Assembly: GCF_000284015.1 (NCBI RefSeq)
Contig: NC_016943.1
Location: 3,203,541-3,267,540 of the forward strand
Direction: 5' to 3'
Source of the DNA: Blastococcus saxobsidens DD2
Lineage (GTDB): Bacteria > Actinomycetota > Actinomycetes > Mycobacteriales > Geodermatophilaceae
DNA length: 64,000 nt
The first letter of the stretch is position 1. Each line of letters starts with the position of its first letter. This document shows positions 52,647 to 60,342 of this stretch, piece by piece. A model generated the notes under the pieces. The model saw only the letters and a program-made list of their open reading frames with translations. It had not been told where the DNA came from and did not search any database. Both the position numbers and the translations under genes were made by a program.

Positions 52647-52665
52647 ATAGGCAAGGCACACCTAA
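52647..52665 (-). promoter_or_regulatory. IdeR/DtxR box before fbpA
   Basis: ATAGGCAAGGCACACCTAA matches 13-14 of 19 positions of the IdeR/DtxR consensus TTAGGTTAGGCTAACCTAA, including both AGG/CCT arms, and sits 17 bases upstream of the fbpA GTG. ideR itself is at 8903-9628. Confidence 0.8.
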
Positions 52666-52729
52666 GCATGCCCGCTGCGGCTCCGGGCAGGCGCCCGGGC
52701 CGGGCGGGCCGTGGGCTACAACGGAGCCC

Positions 52730-53185
52730 ATGCGTTCCACCGACCCCGACGGCCCCCGCCTGCGCCGTGCCCGGTTCGCCGACCTGACGCCGTTCGAGGT
52801 GTACGCGCTGTGCCGCCTCCGGGTCGACGTGTTCGTCGTCGAGCAGCAGTGCCCCTACCCGGAGCTCGACGGCCGGGACGCGGAGCCGGCCACCGAGCAC
52901 CTGTGGCTGGAGGACGGCGGTGCGGTGCTGGCGACCATCCGGGTGCTCGACGACGGCGTCTCGCGGGCCATCGGCCGGGTCGCCACCGCGGCGGGCGCGC
53001 GCGGCCGGGGGCTGGCCGCCCGGCTGATCGAGGAGGCCATCGCCGGTTACGGCGACGGCCCGCTCACGCTGGGCGCCCAGGCCCACCTGGAGGAGTGGTA
53101 CGCCCGCTTCGGCTTCCGGCGCAGCGGCCCCGGCTACGTGGAGGACGGCATCCCGCACGTGCCGATGCGGCGGGAGCCGGCGTGA
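52730..53185 (+). CDS. GNAT acetyltransferase (ElaA-like)
   Basis: 151 residues: FADLTPFEVYALCRLRVDVF VVEQQCPYPELDG at the start is characteristic of ElaA-type GNATs; acetyl-CoA loop AAGARGRGLAARLIEEA; ending AHLEEWYARFGFRRSG. Substrate unknown. TACAAC (52717-52722) 7 bases before the ATG may give a leaderless mRNA. Overlaps the next gene. Confidence 0.88.
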   Translation: MRSTDPDGPRLRRARFADLTPFEVYALCRLRVDVFVVEQQCPYPELDGRDAEPATEHLWLEDGGAVLATIRVLDDGVSRAIGRVATAAGARGRGLAARLIEEAIAGYGDGPLTLGAQAHLEEWYARFGFRRSGPGYVEDGIPHVPMRREPA

Positions 53186-53487
53186 CCGGGGACGAGGCGC
53201 TGCTGCGCGAGGCGGCGGACCGGCTCGAGCGGCTGGCGGCCCGGACGACGCCCGGCGAGTGGCGGCCGGGCGGTCTGCTGGCGAGCCGGCCGGAGGTGGT
53301 GGCCTCCGCCGGCGACGGCAGCACCGAGCACGTCGCCGAGGCGCGGACCCGCAGCGGCGCATGGATCGTCGCGCTCTCACCCGCGCTGGCCGGACCGCTC
53401 GCGGCGTGGCTGCGCGCAGCCGCCCGGGAGCCGGCGTCCCCGGAAGCCGTCGCGGTCGCCCGCCGGCTGGTCGAGCGCCTGCCCTGA
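53182..53487 (+). CDS. Hypothetical small protein
   Basis: 101 residues, GTG start overlapping the GNAT stop (GTGA). Pattern: helical start (LLREAADRLERLAARTTPGE), WRPGGLLASRPEVVASAG, a short beta part ending AWIVALSPALAGPLAAWLR and a final helix. It resembles the small phage/actinobacterial proteins reading ...ATPGPWx..., but I cannot name a family. Cotranscribed with the acetyltransferase. Confidence 0.65.
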   Translation: MTGDEALLREAADRLERLAARTTPGEWRPGGLLASRPEVVASAGDGSTEHVAEARTRSGAWIVALSPALAGPLAAWLRAAAREPASPEAVAVARRLVERLP

Positions 53488-53516
53488 GCGGCGGCCGGGC
53501 TGGGTAGTCGCCGGAG

Positions 53517-54209
53517 ATGCGACGACGCCCGGCACCCGAACCCGTCGGTCCTGCTCCGGTCGAGGCCGGTCCGGCCACGCCCGAGAAGGAGGGCCTGGCC
53601 CGGCGGCTGGACAAGCCGATGGGGGCGCTCGGGCTGGTCTTCGTGCTCGTGGTGCTGGGCCAGTCCCTCGCCCGCGACGCCTGGCTGGTGACCACGCTGA
53701 GCGTGGTGGGCTGGCTGCTCTGGGCGGTGTTCGTGGCCGAGTTCGTCTTCCGCGCGGTCACCGCCCGCGACCGGCGCCGGTTCTGGGCCCGCAACTGGTG
53801 GCAGGTGCTCTTCCTCGCGCTGCCGTTCCTGCGTTTCGCCCGCGCCCTCACCCTGCTGCGGGCCGCGCGCGTGGGTGGGGTGGTGTCGGCGGCCGTGCGC
53901 GGGTCGCGCTCGGCCGGCCGGCTGCTCACCGGGCGGATCGGCTGGCTGAGCGCGGTGACCGTCGTCGTGGTGCTGGCGGTCAGCCAGCTGCTCTACGTGC
54001 TCGGCGCCTACGGGTCGTACGGCGCGGCGCTGTACGACGCGGCCCTGGCCACCATCAGCGGCGAGCCGCTGTCCGCCGACACCGGTCTCGCCCGGTTCCT
54101 CGACGTGGCCCTGGCGATCTACTCGGTGGCCGTGTTCGCCACGCTGGCCGGTGCGTTCGGGGCCTACTTCCTGGACCGCCGGGAGAGCGAGCACCGGCCG
54201 GCCGGCTGA
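53517..54209 (+). CDS. Voltage-sensor-like ion channel protein with non-canonical pore loop
   Basis: 230 residues with the six-helix layout of voltage-gated channels: S1-S3 within about 35-105, an Arg-rich S4 (LRFARALTLLRAARV), S5 (WLSAVTVVVVLAVSQLLYVL), a pore-like re-entrant stretch and S6 (ALAIYSVAVFATLAGAFGAYFL). Where potassium channels have TVGYGD this has ATISGEPLSAD. Similar actinobacterial genes are annotated as potassium channels, but selectivity cannot be assumed. Confidence 0.75.
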   Translation: MRRRPAPEPVGPAPVEAGPATPEKEGLARRLDKPMGALGLVFVLVVLGQSLARDAWLVTTLSVVGWLLWAVFVAEFVFRAVTARDRRRFWARNWWQVLFLALPFLRFARALTLLRAARVGGVVSAAVRGSRSAGRLLTGRIGWLSAVTVVVVLAVSQLLYVLGAYGSYGAALYDAALATISGEPLSADTGLARFLDVALAIYSVAVFATLAGAFGAYFLDRRESEHRPAG

Positions 54210-54214
54210 CGCGG

Positions 54215-54249
54215 CGGGTGCCCCGCCGGGAGTACCGGCGGGGCACCCG
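54215..54249. terminator. Bidirectional hairpin between channel and LppU-like genes
   Basis: Perfect 15-bp stem CGGGTGCCCCGCCGG/CCGGCGGGGCACCCG with a 5-base loop between convergent genes. Confidence 0.85.
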
Positions 54250-54260
54250 GGAGCGACGGA

Positions 54261-54824
54261 TCAGACCGGCTCGGCGCAGAGGACGGTGCCGGGCTCCGCC
54301 TGGTCGTCACCGACCCAGACGGCGTTGGTGGCCTCCGGGAAGTCGGCGCAGACCATCTCGGCCAGGAACTCGGCGTAGTCGAGCTCCCGCTCGTCGACGC
54401 CGACGACCCGCACCTCGGCCTCGGCGGAGCCGCAGTCGACGACCTCGACCTGGTCGCCCGCGGCGTTCCGCAGGCAGTCGCCGACCTCGGGGTCGCCCCC
54501 GAGGAGCGCGAAAGCGGCGACCCCGAGGACGACGACGGCGACCACCAGACCCAGGATGGCCAGCAGCACCTTCTTGCCGGTACCGCCCCTGTGCTCCGTC
54601 GGGCCCGCAGGGCTGGCCCCGCCCTGCGGGGGCACCCAGGCGCCGGCGGGCTGACCCGGCTGACCCGGCTGGCTCCAGTGCTCGTACGGCCCCGGCCGAC
54701 CCGGCTGCTGGCCGTGGGGCTGAGCGGCGTAGGGCTGGCCGGGCTGCTGGTCGTCGGGCGCGGGCTGGCCGGGCTGACCGGGCGGCCGGTCGGACGGGGT
54801 GCCGTCCGGTCCGGGGTGGCTCAT
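54261..54824 (-). CDS. LppU/SCO3897-like membrane protein with Pro/Gln-rich N-terminus
   Basis: 187 residues: disordered cytoplasmic Pro/Gln/Gly-rich region (about 1-80), one membrane helix (VLLAILGLVVAVVVLGVAAF) and an outer domain with four Cys (GDCLRN, VVDCGS, MVCADFP, VLCAEPV) as in the LppU/SCO3897 group, likely two disulphides. Function unknown. ATG 54824 with AGGAG upstream. Confidence 0.72.
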   Translation of the reverse strand: MSHPGPDGTPSDRPPGQPGQPAPDDQQPGQPYAAQPHGQQPGRPGPYEHWSQPGQPGQPAGAWVPPQGGASPAGPTEHRGGTGKKVLLAILGLVVAVVVLGVAAFALLGGDPEVGDCLRNAAGDQVEVVDCGSAEAEVRVVGVDERELDYAEFLAEMVCADFPEATNAVWVGDDQAEPGTVLCAEPV

Positions 54825-54962
54825 GAGGGCTCCTGTGCTGTCGCGGGCAGTCGTGCGTCGTCGCCGATCCTGTCCCATCCCGTCGGCCGCCGGACCCGAG
54901 AGGCTCCTGACCCGGTCGCGGGCAGGCAACGAAGCACCGCGACTGCCCCACCGGTCCCGGGC

Positions 54963-55097
54963 ACCCCCGGACGGCTGGAGGTGTCGGCCCGGCTGCGCAC
55001 GCGGGGGGAGCACCTGACCGTGTGCGAGGCGGACGTGGCGCAGGACGGGAAGTCCCTCGTCCACGCGGTCGCCACGTTCGCGCTGCTCACCCGCTGA
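54963..55097 (+). pseudogene. C-terminal remnant of a PaaI-type hotdog thioesterase
   Basis: A plus-strand frame ending at 55097 reads GRLEVSARLRTRGEHL, TVCEADVAQDGKSLVHAVAT, FALLTR, which is the last two strands of a PaaI/acyl-CoA thioesterase (the ...VATATFAVL type ending). The upstream 100+ bases carry no start or the HGG/DxxxG catalytic part, so only the tail survives. It occupies the gap between two minus-strand genes. Confidence 0.6.
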
Positions 55098-55103
55098 CCG
55101 GCG

Positions 55104-55325
55104 TCAGCCCGCCGCGGTCGCGACCACGGGTGCGGGCGCCGGCGCGCCGATGTCCTCCGCGGCGTCGTCGTTGCTCAGGCCGACGAGGAGGATGTAGGCG
55201 AAGATCGCGGCGATGACGAGCAGGATGACCAGCGGGATGAGGATCCGCCCGCGCCGCCGTCCCTCCGGGGTACCGCCGGCCTCCTCGGGGCGGTCGTTGC
55301 GTCCGTGATCGTCGGGGTGCGACAT
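55104..55325 (-). CDS. Small single-span membrane protein
   Basis: 73 residues: charged N-terminus (MSHPDDHGRNDRPEEAGG), one helix (ILIPLVILLVIAAIFAYILL) and an Ala/Pro tail. ATG 55325 follows AGGAGG. Family not recognised. Its end faces the thioesterase remnant. Confidence 0.7.
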   Translation of the reverse strand: MSHPDDHGRNDRPEEAGGTPEGRRRGRILIPLVILLVIAAIFAYILLVGLSNDDAAEDIGAPAPAPVVATAAG

Positions 55326-55444
55326 GCGGGCCTCCTGAGGATCGGAAGCGGCCGGGTGGCCGCCGTCCCCGGCTCCATGCCCACGGCGTCGCCGGTCACT
55401 CCTCCCGACGGGCACGGCCGGGTCAGGACGGGAACGATCGGACC

Positions 55445-55726
55445 ATGACCACTGCCACCTGGAACGGGCGCGTCGTCGCCGAGTCCGACGACGTCGTCAC
55501 GGTCGAGGGCAACGCCTACTTCCCACGGGACACCGTGCGGAACGACGTCCTGCGGCCCTCGGAGACGCACAGCGTGTGCCCCTGGAAGGGGACGGCCTCC
55601 TACTTCAGCTTGGAGGTCGACGGCCAGGTCAACCGGGATGCGGCCTGGACCTACCCCGAGCCGGAGGACGCCGCGCGGGAGATCGCCGGGCGGGTGGCCT
55701 TCTGGAAGGGCGTCGAGGTGCGCTGA
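55445..55726 (+). CDS. DUF427 family protein
   Basis: 93 residues matching DUF427: TWNGRVVAESDDVVTVEGNA YFP, SVCPWKGTASYFSLEVDG and WTYPEPEDAAREIAGRVAFW KG. These beta-rich proteins are common in actinobacteria and of unknown function; the conserved Cys-Pro-Trp-Lys-Gly patch may be an active site. ATG 55445. Confidence 0.93.
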   Translation: MTTATWNGRVVAESDDVVTVEGNAYFPRDTVRNDVLRPSETHSVCPWKGTASYFSLEVDGQVNRDAAWTYPEPEDAAREIAGRVAFWKGVEVR

Positions 55727-55735
55727 ACGCCGCGC

Positions 55736-56146
55736 TCAGCGAGCCGGGCGGCTACCGGCGAGCTCGCGGGCCGACGCTGCGGCGTCGGAGTCCAGCTGCC
55801 GGGCGACGGCCTCGGTGAAGGAGTCGTAGGCCTGCTGCGGGCTGCCGCCGAGGGCGGCGGCGATCTGGTCCCAGTCGGCACCGCCGCGCAGTGCCGCGCG
55901 GATGCCGACCAGCTGGCTGTCGTGCGCCTTGCGGGAGACGACCTCGCCGAGGGCCAGGAGTTCCAGCGCCTCGTGGACGTCGAGCTGCGTGCCGGTGTCG
56001 CGGAGGGTGGCGGACCACGGGTCGTCGTCGTCGCGGACGGTGTTGAGCGCGGTGTCGCCGTTGTCGCGGCGACTGAGGAAGTCCAGCCGGGTCGCGGCCG
56101 TCGTCAGCGAGAACTCCGCCTCGAGGGCCTCGGGTGTGATGCTCAT
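55736..56146 (-). CDS. Hypothetical protein with HTH-like C-terminal half
   Basis: 136 residues. The N-terminal part is helical (LEAEFSLTTAATRLDFLSRR), the middle VHEALELLALGEVVSRKAHD, and GGADWDQIAAALGGSPQQAYDSF resembles the helix-turn-helix found in small actinobacterial DNA-binding proteins. No family name. ATG 56146 is the first start with GGAAG upstream. Confidence 0.65.
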   Translation of the reverse strand: MSITPEALEAEFSLTTAATRLDFLSRRDNGDTALNTVRDDDDPWSATLRDTGTQLDVHEALELLALGEVVSRKAHDSQLVGIRAALRGGADWDQIAAALGGSPQQAYDSFTEAVARQLDSDAAASARELAGSRPAR

Positions 56147-56210
56147 GCGTACAGGCTTCCTCCCCCGCCGGTGTGCCAAACGCGCGGACGGGGCGATCTC
56201 GGACACGCCG

Positions 56211-56243
56211 AGGGCCCGCACCCTCCGTGCAGGTGCGGGCCCT
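56211..56243 (-). terminator. Hairpin after the phasin-like gene
   Basis: Perfect 12-bp stem AGGGCCCGCACC/GGTGCGGGCCCT with a 9-base loop, 33 bases past the stop of the minus-strand gene at 56277. Confidence 0.8.
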
Positions 56244-56276
56244 GAGGTCCCCCTCCGAGGTGGCGGGGGCCTGTGC

Positions 56277-57251
56277 TCAGCTGGTGACGCCGACCGCGTC
56301 CTTGGCCAGGGCGGCGAACTGGGTCTGCGCGGCGCTGGCCACGTTCGCCCGGTTCTTGTGGGTCTCCTCGTAACGGATGATCACGTTGATGTCGTGCGGC
56401 GTCTTCAGCTGCTTGATCGCCTTCACGGCATCGCCGGCCGACATCGAGTCGTAGCCCTTGATCGGCAGCTCGTCGGCGGTCACGTCGCCGAGCTCCTCGC
56501 GGGCCTCGCGGGCCACCTTCGCGGCGTCCTCGTCACCCTCGCGCTGGGCGATCCGCTCGGCGCGCCGCAGCGAGGCGGCCCGGCCGACGGTGAGGGTCTC
56601 GCGGACGGCGTCGGTGAGCGCGGCGGCCCGGTCCGACACGGACGAGAAGCGGTCGGTGGTCTCCTCGCCGGCGTGCTTCACGGTGTCGACGGCGGTGTTG
56701 ACCGTGTTGGCCCAGAAGCGGACCGGCGCGTTCACGCCGCGGGCCACGGCACCGGCGACCCGCTGCGCCGGGGTGGCGACCAGGGCGGCGGGGCCGCCGA
56801 GGGCCTCCTCGGCGAGGACGACGGTGAGCCACTCGACGGTCGCCTTGTGGGCGTCGATGAGCTTCTCGGCGAGCTGGCGGACCTTGGCCTCACCGGCGGT
56901 GTCGGCCAGCACCTTGAGGTAGGTGGCGCGGTCGAGCAGCTGGTGCTCGAGCTGCAGGTCCTGCAGCAGCGCCTCCTCGACCGAGGTGGCCTGCTCGAAG
57001 GTGGCCTTGAGGCCGGCGGAGAGGCGGCCGACGACCGGCGTGACGACGTCGGGGACCCCGCCCACGGCCCGCAGCTGCTCGGTGATCTCCAGCGAGCGGG
57101 CGGCGGCGTTGTCGGCGTTCTGGGTCAGCTCACGACGGACGGCGTCGGTACGAGCCTGCGAGATGCGGGTGCGGGCGATCTGCTCCTCGGTCTGCGTGAG
57201 CAGGGCGAGGGCGCGCAGCTGGTTGATGATCTTGGCGTTGTTGTCGGTCAT
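56277..57251 (-). CDS. Phasin/ferritin-like helical protein
   Basis: 324 residues, almost wholly helical. N-terminal part (about 1-135) has ferritin-like helices (LALLTQTEEQIARTRISQAR, LLQDLQLEHQLLDRATYLKV) without clear iron ligands; the middle (RFWANTVNTAVDTVKHAGEE) is phasin-like and amphipathic; the C-terminal hairpin LPIKGYDSMSAGDAVKAIKQ and YEETHKNRANVASAAQTQF is a module seen in several actinobacterial surface-coating proteins. May coat lipid or polyester inclusions, or act in stress. An inverted repeat lies upstream (57328-57348). Confidence 0.65.
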   Translation of the reverse strand: MTDNNAKIINQLRALALLTQTEEQIARTRISQARTDAVRRELTQNADNAAARSLEITEQLRAVGGVPDVVTPVVGRLSAGLKATFEQATSVEEALLQDLQLEHQLLDRATYLKVLADTAGEAKVRQLAEKLIDAHKATVEWLTVVLAEEALGGPAALVATPAQRVAGAVARGVNAPVRFWANTVNTAVDTVKHAGEETTDRFSSVSDRAAALTDAVRETLTVGRAASLRRAERIAQREGDEDAAKVAREAREELGDVTADELPIKGYDSMSAGDAVKAIKQLKTPHDINVIIRYEETHKNRANVASAAQTQFAALAKDAVGVTS

Positions 57252-57327
57252 GAGAGAGACAGCTCCAGGGACGTGGGTGATGACCTGACGGTCTCTTTCA
57301 TGCCCCGCATCCCCGGGGTGCTAACAA

Positions 57328-57348
57328 CTGCAAGCAGATTGCTAGCAG
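57328..57348. promoter_or_regulatory. Inverted repeat CTGCAAGCA-GAT-TGCTAGCAG
   Basis: 9-base arms with one mismatch, 77 bases before the phasin-like start. Flanking bases (CTAACAA) make the area unusually AT-rich for this genome, suggesting a promoter and operator. The binding protein is unknown. Confidence 0.5.
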
Positions 57349-57454
57349 TGAGGCTGGTCACCCGTACGGGTGAACCGACGGCGGTACCGGCCCGGCAGGG
57401 ACGGCCGTGCTCCGAGTAGCCCTGCACCCACAGCACGACCATCCGCGGACCACG

Positions 57455-57673
57455 TCAGCCGACCTCGGCCACGACCTGCTCGGTCGCCGGCGCCCGCCGG
57501 GGCCGGACGTCGAAGCGCAGCACCGGCTGGGTCATGTCGTCGGTGACCTCGTACGGCGGGCGCGGGGCCAGCCGGACCGGACGGGGCGGCAGCGTCGAGG
57601 GCGGCATGGCCTTGCCGCAGCCGACGCAGTAGCGGCCTCGCTGGTGCACGGCTCCGCAGTGCGCGCAGTTCAT
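57455..57673 (-). CDS. Small zinc-ribbon protein
   Basis: 72 residues: MNCAHCGAVHQRGRYCVGCG is a four-Cys zinc ribbon, followed by a Pro/Arg-rich tail of unknown use. ATG 57673 defines the motif start. Family otherwise unrecognised; transcription alone. Confidence 0.7.
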   Translation of the reverse strand: MNCAHCGAVHQRGRYCVGCGKAMPPSTLPPRPVRLAPRPPYEVTDDMTQPVLRFDVRPRRAPATEQVVAEVG

Positions 57674-57779
57674 GACGACTCCTCGGGGATCGGTACGGAC
57701 GCGGACAGCCGGACCCTGGCAGCACCGGCCGACGATCGGCACCCCGTTCGGACAGGAGTGACGAGCCGTTACGGGACCG

Positions 57780-58433
57780 TCATGGACGACTGCGTTCCGT
57801 ATCGGGTCCGCGGAGCCGTGCCAGCGCGTCGTCCAGCTCGGTGACGTCGGCGTACTTCGCGTCGAGGTCGGCGAGGTTCCCGTCGTGCACGGCCGCCGTG
57901 CGGTCGGCGCACGCCTGCCGCACGACCTGCGGGCGGAAACCGGAGTTCAGCGCGTCCATGGCGGTGGCCCGGACGCAGCCCGACGTCGAGACCCCGCCGA
58001 TCACCAGCGTGTCCACCCCCAGCGTGGCCAGCGTGGGCGCGAGCACCGTGCCGAAGAACCCTGAGGCGTACTGCTTCACCACCACGGGCTCCCCCGGTCC
58101 AGCGGGCAGCGTCAGCGCGCCCCAGTCACCCTCGGCGTCCGCTGCGAAGGCCGCGAGCGCCGGCACCTTGCGCACGAACAACCCCCCGTCGGCGAGACCG
58201 GGTCCGTAGCGGACCGCCGTCCACAGCACCGGCCGGCCGGCCGCCCGGGCGGCCTGCACCAGTGCGGCGCACGCGGCCACGGCCGGGCCCGGTTCCGGCA
58301 GCGCGAACGGCCCGTCCGGCTCGGTGTAGGCCCGGACCAGGTCGATGACCAGCACCGCCGGCCGCCGCCCCCAGCCGACCCGGCCCGAGAAGGCGGCGCC
58401 GTGCGGGCCCGGCGCGGGCTCGGCGATGCTCAC
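57780..58433 (-). CDS. Isochorismatase-family amidase (N-carbamoylsarcosine amidase-like)
   Basis: 217-residue cysteine hydrolase with the catalytic triad Asp31 (VIDLVRAYTE), Lys120 (VVKQYASGFFG) and Cys153 (GVSTSGCVRATAMD). The 33-residue Lys-to-Cys spacing and the motifs VGWGRRPAVLVIDLVRAYTE and GGLFVRKVPAL resemble N-carbamoylsarcosine amidohydrolase, which yields sarcosine, CO2 and ammonia. Maleamate amidase is a near relative. Last gene of the hydantoinase operon, supporting a carbamoyl-amino-acid substrate. GTG start. Confidence 0.82.
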   Translation of the reverse strand: MSIAEPAPGPHGAAFSGRVGWGRRPAVLVIDLVRAYTEPDGPFALPEPGPAVAACAALVQAARAAGRPVLWTAVRYGPGLADGGLFVRKVPALAAFAADAEGDWGALTLPAGPGEPVVVKQYASGFFGTVLAPTLATLGVDTLVIGGVSTSGCVRATAMDALNSGFRPQVVRQACADRTAAVHDGNLADLDAKYADVTELDDALARLRGPDTERSRP

Positions 58434-58461
58434 GAGCCCGCACCGGGTGCCATCGCCGCCG

Positions 58462-60339
58462 TCATCCGGCCGCCCACACCGGGCGCCGGGGCGCGGGCAG
58501 CCCCGTCTCCTCCTCGCACCGGGCCAGGAGCTCCTCGATCGGCGGACCCATGTCGAACACCGGCAGCTCGGCGGGCCGGTCGGCGCGCATCTGGTCGCGC
58601 AGGTTCTCGGTCGCCTCGGCGTTCACCGTGCCGTCCTCCTCCACGCAGACGCCGTACCGCTCGGCGCCCTTCGGCGTCACCAGCCCCCGCCGCACCTCCA
58701 GGGCCACCAGCTCGGGGTCGCGCTCGAGCGGGTCGCCCCACCCGCCGCCGCCCCAGGTGACGAAGTGCAGCACGTCCCCCGGCCGCACCGGGACGTCGTG
58801 GCACTTGCTGGGCAGCACCGAGCGGGTGCCGTCGGCGCGCTCGATCCACTTGGTGCCGCGCGCGCCGGGGTGGCCGCCGTTGACGCCCCACGGGTAGGTG
58901 AGCCAGCGGTCGTCGTGGATGGCGATCGTGCCCGGCTCCTCGAAGAGATAGGCGACGTCGACGCCGTTGCCGCCCCGGTGCAGGCCGGGGCCACCGGTGT
59001 CGGCGATCGTCTCCCACTTCTCGATCCGCAGCGGGTAGTAGGACTCGAGGTACTCGCAGGGGATGTTGGTGAAGCTCGGCCACAGCGAGTGCCCGTCCGG
59101 GCCGTCGCCCATCGGCCGGCCGGGGATGCCGCCGAAGCCGATCGAGTAGAGCTGGAACCACTCACCCTTCCGCTCCCCGCCCGAGTAGTGGCCGGAGTAC
59201 ATGAAGTGCGGCGAGGAGGAGAAGCCGGCCGCGTTGAGCAGCGCCGGGTTGGTCTGCCCGAGGAGTCCGCCGAAGAGGTCGAAGACCCGGCCGATGCCGT
59301 GGTTGCGGCCGTTGAGGGACGCCGGGTGCGCCGGTTTCCAGTAGGAGCCGTCGGGGATCGTGACGTCGACCAGCGGGTAGAAGCCGTCGTTCCAGAGGAT
59401 CTGCGGATCGGCCACGGTGATCATGTAGATCCCGAAGAACATCCGGGTCAGGTTCTCGTTGATGTAGTAGTTGATCGGCCCGGCCGCCTGCGGCGAGGAG
59501 CCGGTGAAGTCCAGGTGCACCTTGTCGCCGGTGCGGGTCAGCGAGAGCTTGAGCTCGTACGGGCCGTTGCCGACGCCGTCGTCGCAGATGTAGTCGGTGA
59601 AGCTGAGGGTGCGGCCCTCCTCGAACACCATGGACAGCAGCACCTTCATGGCGTCGTAGTTGCGCGTGAGCAGCGAATCGAGCGCCGACAGGTAGGAGCC
59701 GGTGCCGAACCGCTCGCACATCTCCACGACGCGGCGGGCGGCGGTGCGGCAGGCGGCGACCAGCCCGTTGAGGTCGGCGCGGTTCCAGTCGGGCTTGCGG
59801 ACCTGGTTGAGGATGATCCGCAGCGCGTCGTCGTTGAGCTCGTCCCTCTTGTAGAGCTTGAAGGGCGGGATGACGACGCCCTCCTCGTAGATGGTGAGCG
59901 CGTCGGTCGGCATGGACGACGGCGTCTTGCCACCGACGTCGGACATGTGGCCGAACATCGCCGACCACCCGACGACCCGGCCCTCGTGGAAGATCGGCAC
60001 GACGACCAGCCAGTCGTTGGCGTGGCTGATGGCGGCGCCGCACGCGTAGGGGTCCGACGTCAGCAGGACGTCGCCCTCCTCGATCGTGCCGTCGAAGCCC
60101 TCGAGGAAGTCGGGGATGGAGAGGCCGAACTGGCCGACGACCATCTTCCCGTCGGGGTCGGCGATCAGCGGGAACTCGTCGTGCTGCTCCCGGATGCCCG
60201 GCGAGAGCGCCGTCCGGAAGAGCACCTCGTCCATCTCGTAGCGGGCGTTGCGCAGCCCGTTCTCGATGAGGTCGAGGGTGACCGGGTCGACCTCGCCCTT
60301 CTCGACGGTGCCGGTCGCGGTCTCGATGATCTGCGCCAT
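58462..60339 (-). CDS. hyuB: Hydantoinase B / oxoprolinase family subunit
   Basis: 625-residue partner of HyuA. Seen: VDPVTLDLIENGLRNARYEM, SPGIREQHDEFPLIADPDG, LLTSDPYACGAAISHANDW, DFTGSSPQAAGPINYYINE, and GVNGGHPGARGTKWIERADG. In this family A and B subunits form an ATP-dependent ring-opening or carboxylating enzyme (N-methylhydantoinase, oxoprolinase, acetone/acetophenone carboxylase, caprolactamase). Three bases follow hyuA. Linked isochorismatase-type amidase favours hydantoin opening. Confidence 0.9.
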   Translation of the reverse strand: MAQIIETATGTVEKGEVDPVTLDLIENGLRNARYEMDEVLFRTALSPGIREQHDEFPLIADPDGKMVVGQFGLSIPDFLEGFDGTIEEGDVLLTSDPYACGAAISHANDWLVVVPIFHEGRVVGWSAMFGHMSDVGGKTPSSMPTDALTIYEEGVVIPPFKLYKRDELNDDALRIILNQVRKPDWNRADLNGLVAACRTAARRVVEMCERFGTGSYLSALDSLLTRNYDAMKVLLSMVFEEGRTLSFTDYICDDGVGNGPYELKLSLTRTGDKVHLDFTGSSPQAAGPINYYINENLTRMFFGIYMITVADPQILWNDGFYPLVDVTIPDGSYWKPAHPASLNGRNHGIGRVFDLFGGLLGQTNPALLNAAGFSSSPHFMYSGHYSGGERKGEWFQLYSIGFGGIPGRPMGDGPDGHSLWPSFTNIPCEYLESYYPLRIEKWETIADTGGPGLHRGGNGVDVAYLFEEPGTIAIHDDRWLTYPWGVNGGHPGARGTKWIERADGTRSVLPSKCHDVPVRPGDVLHFVTWGGGGWGDPLERDPELVALEVRRGLVTPKGAERYGVCVEEDGTVNAEATENLRDQMRADRPAELPVFDMGPPIEELLARCEEETGLPAPRRPVWAAG

Positions 60340-60342
60340 GGC

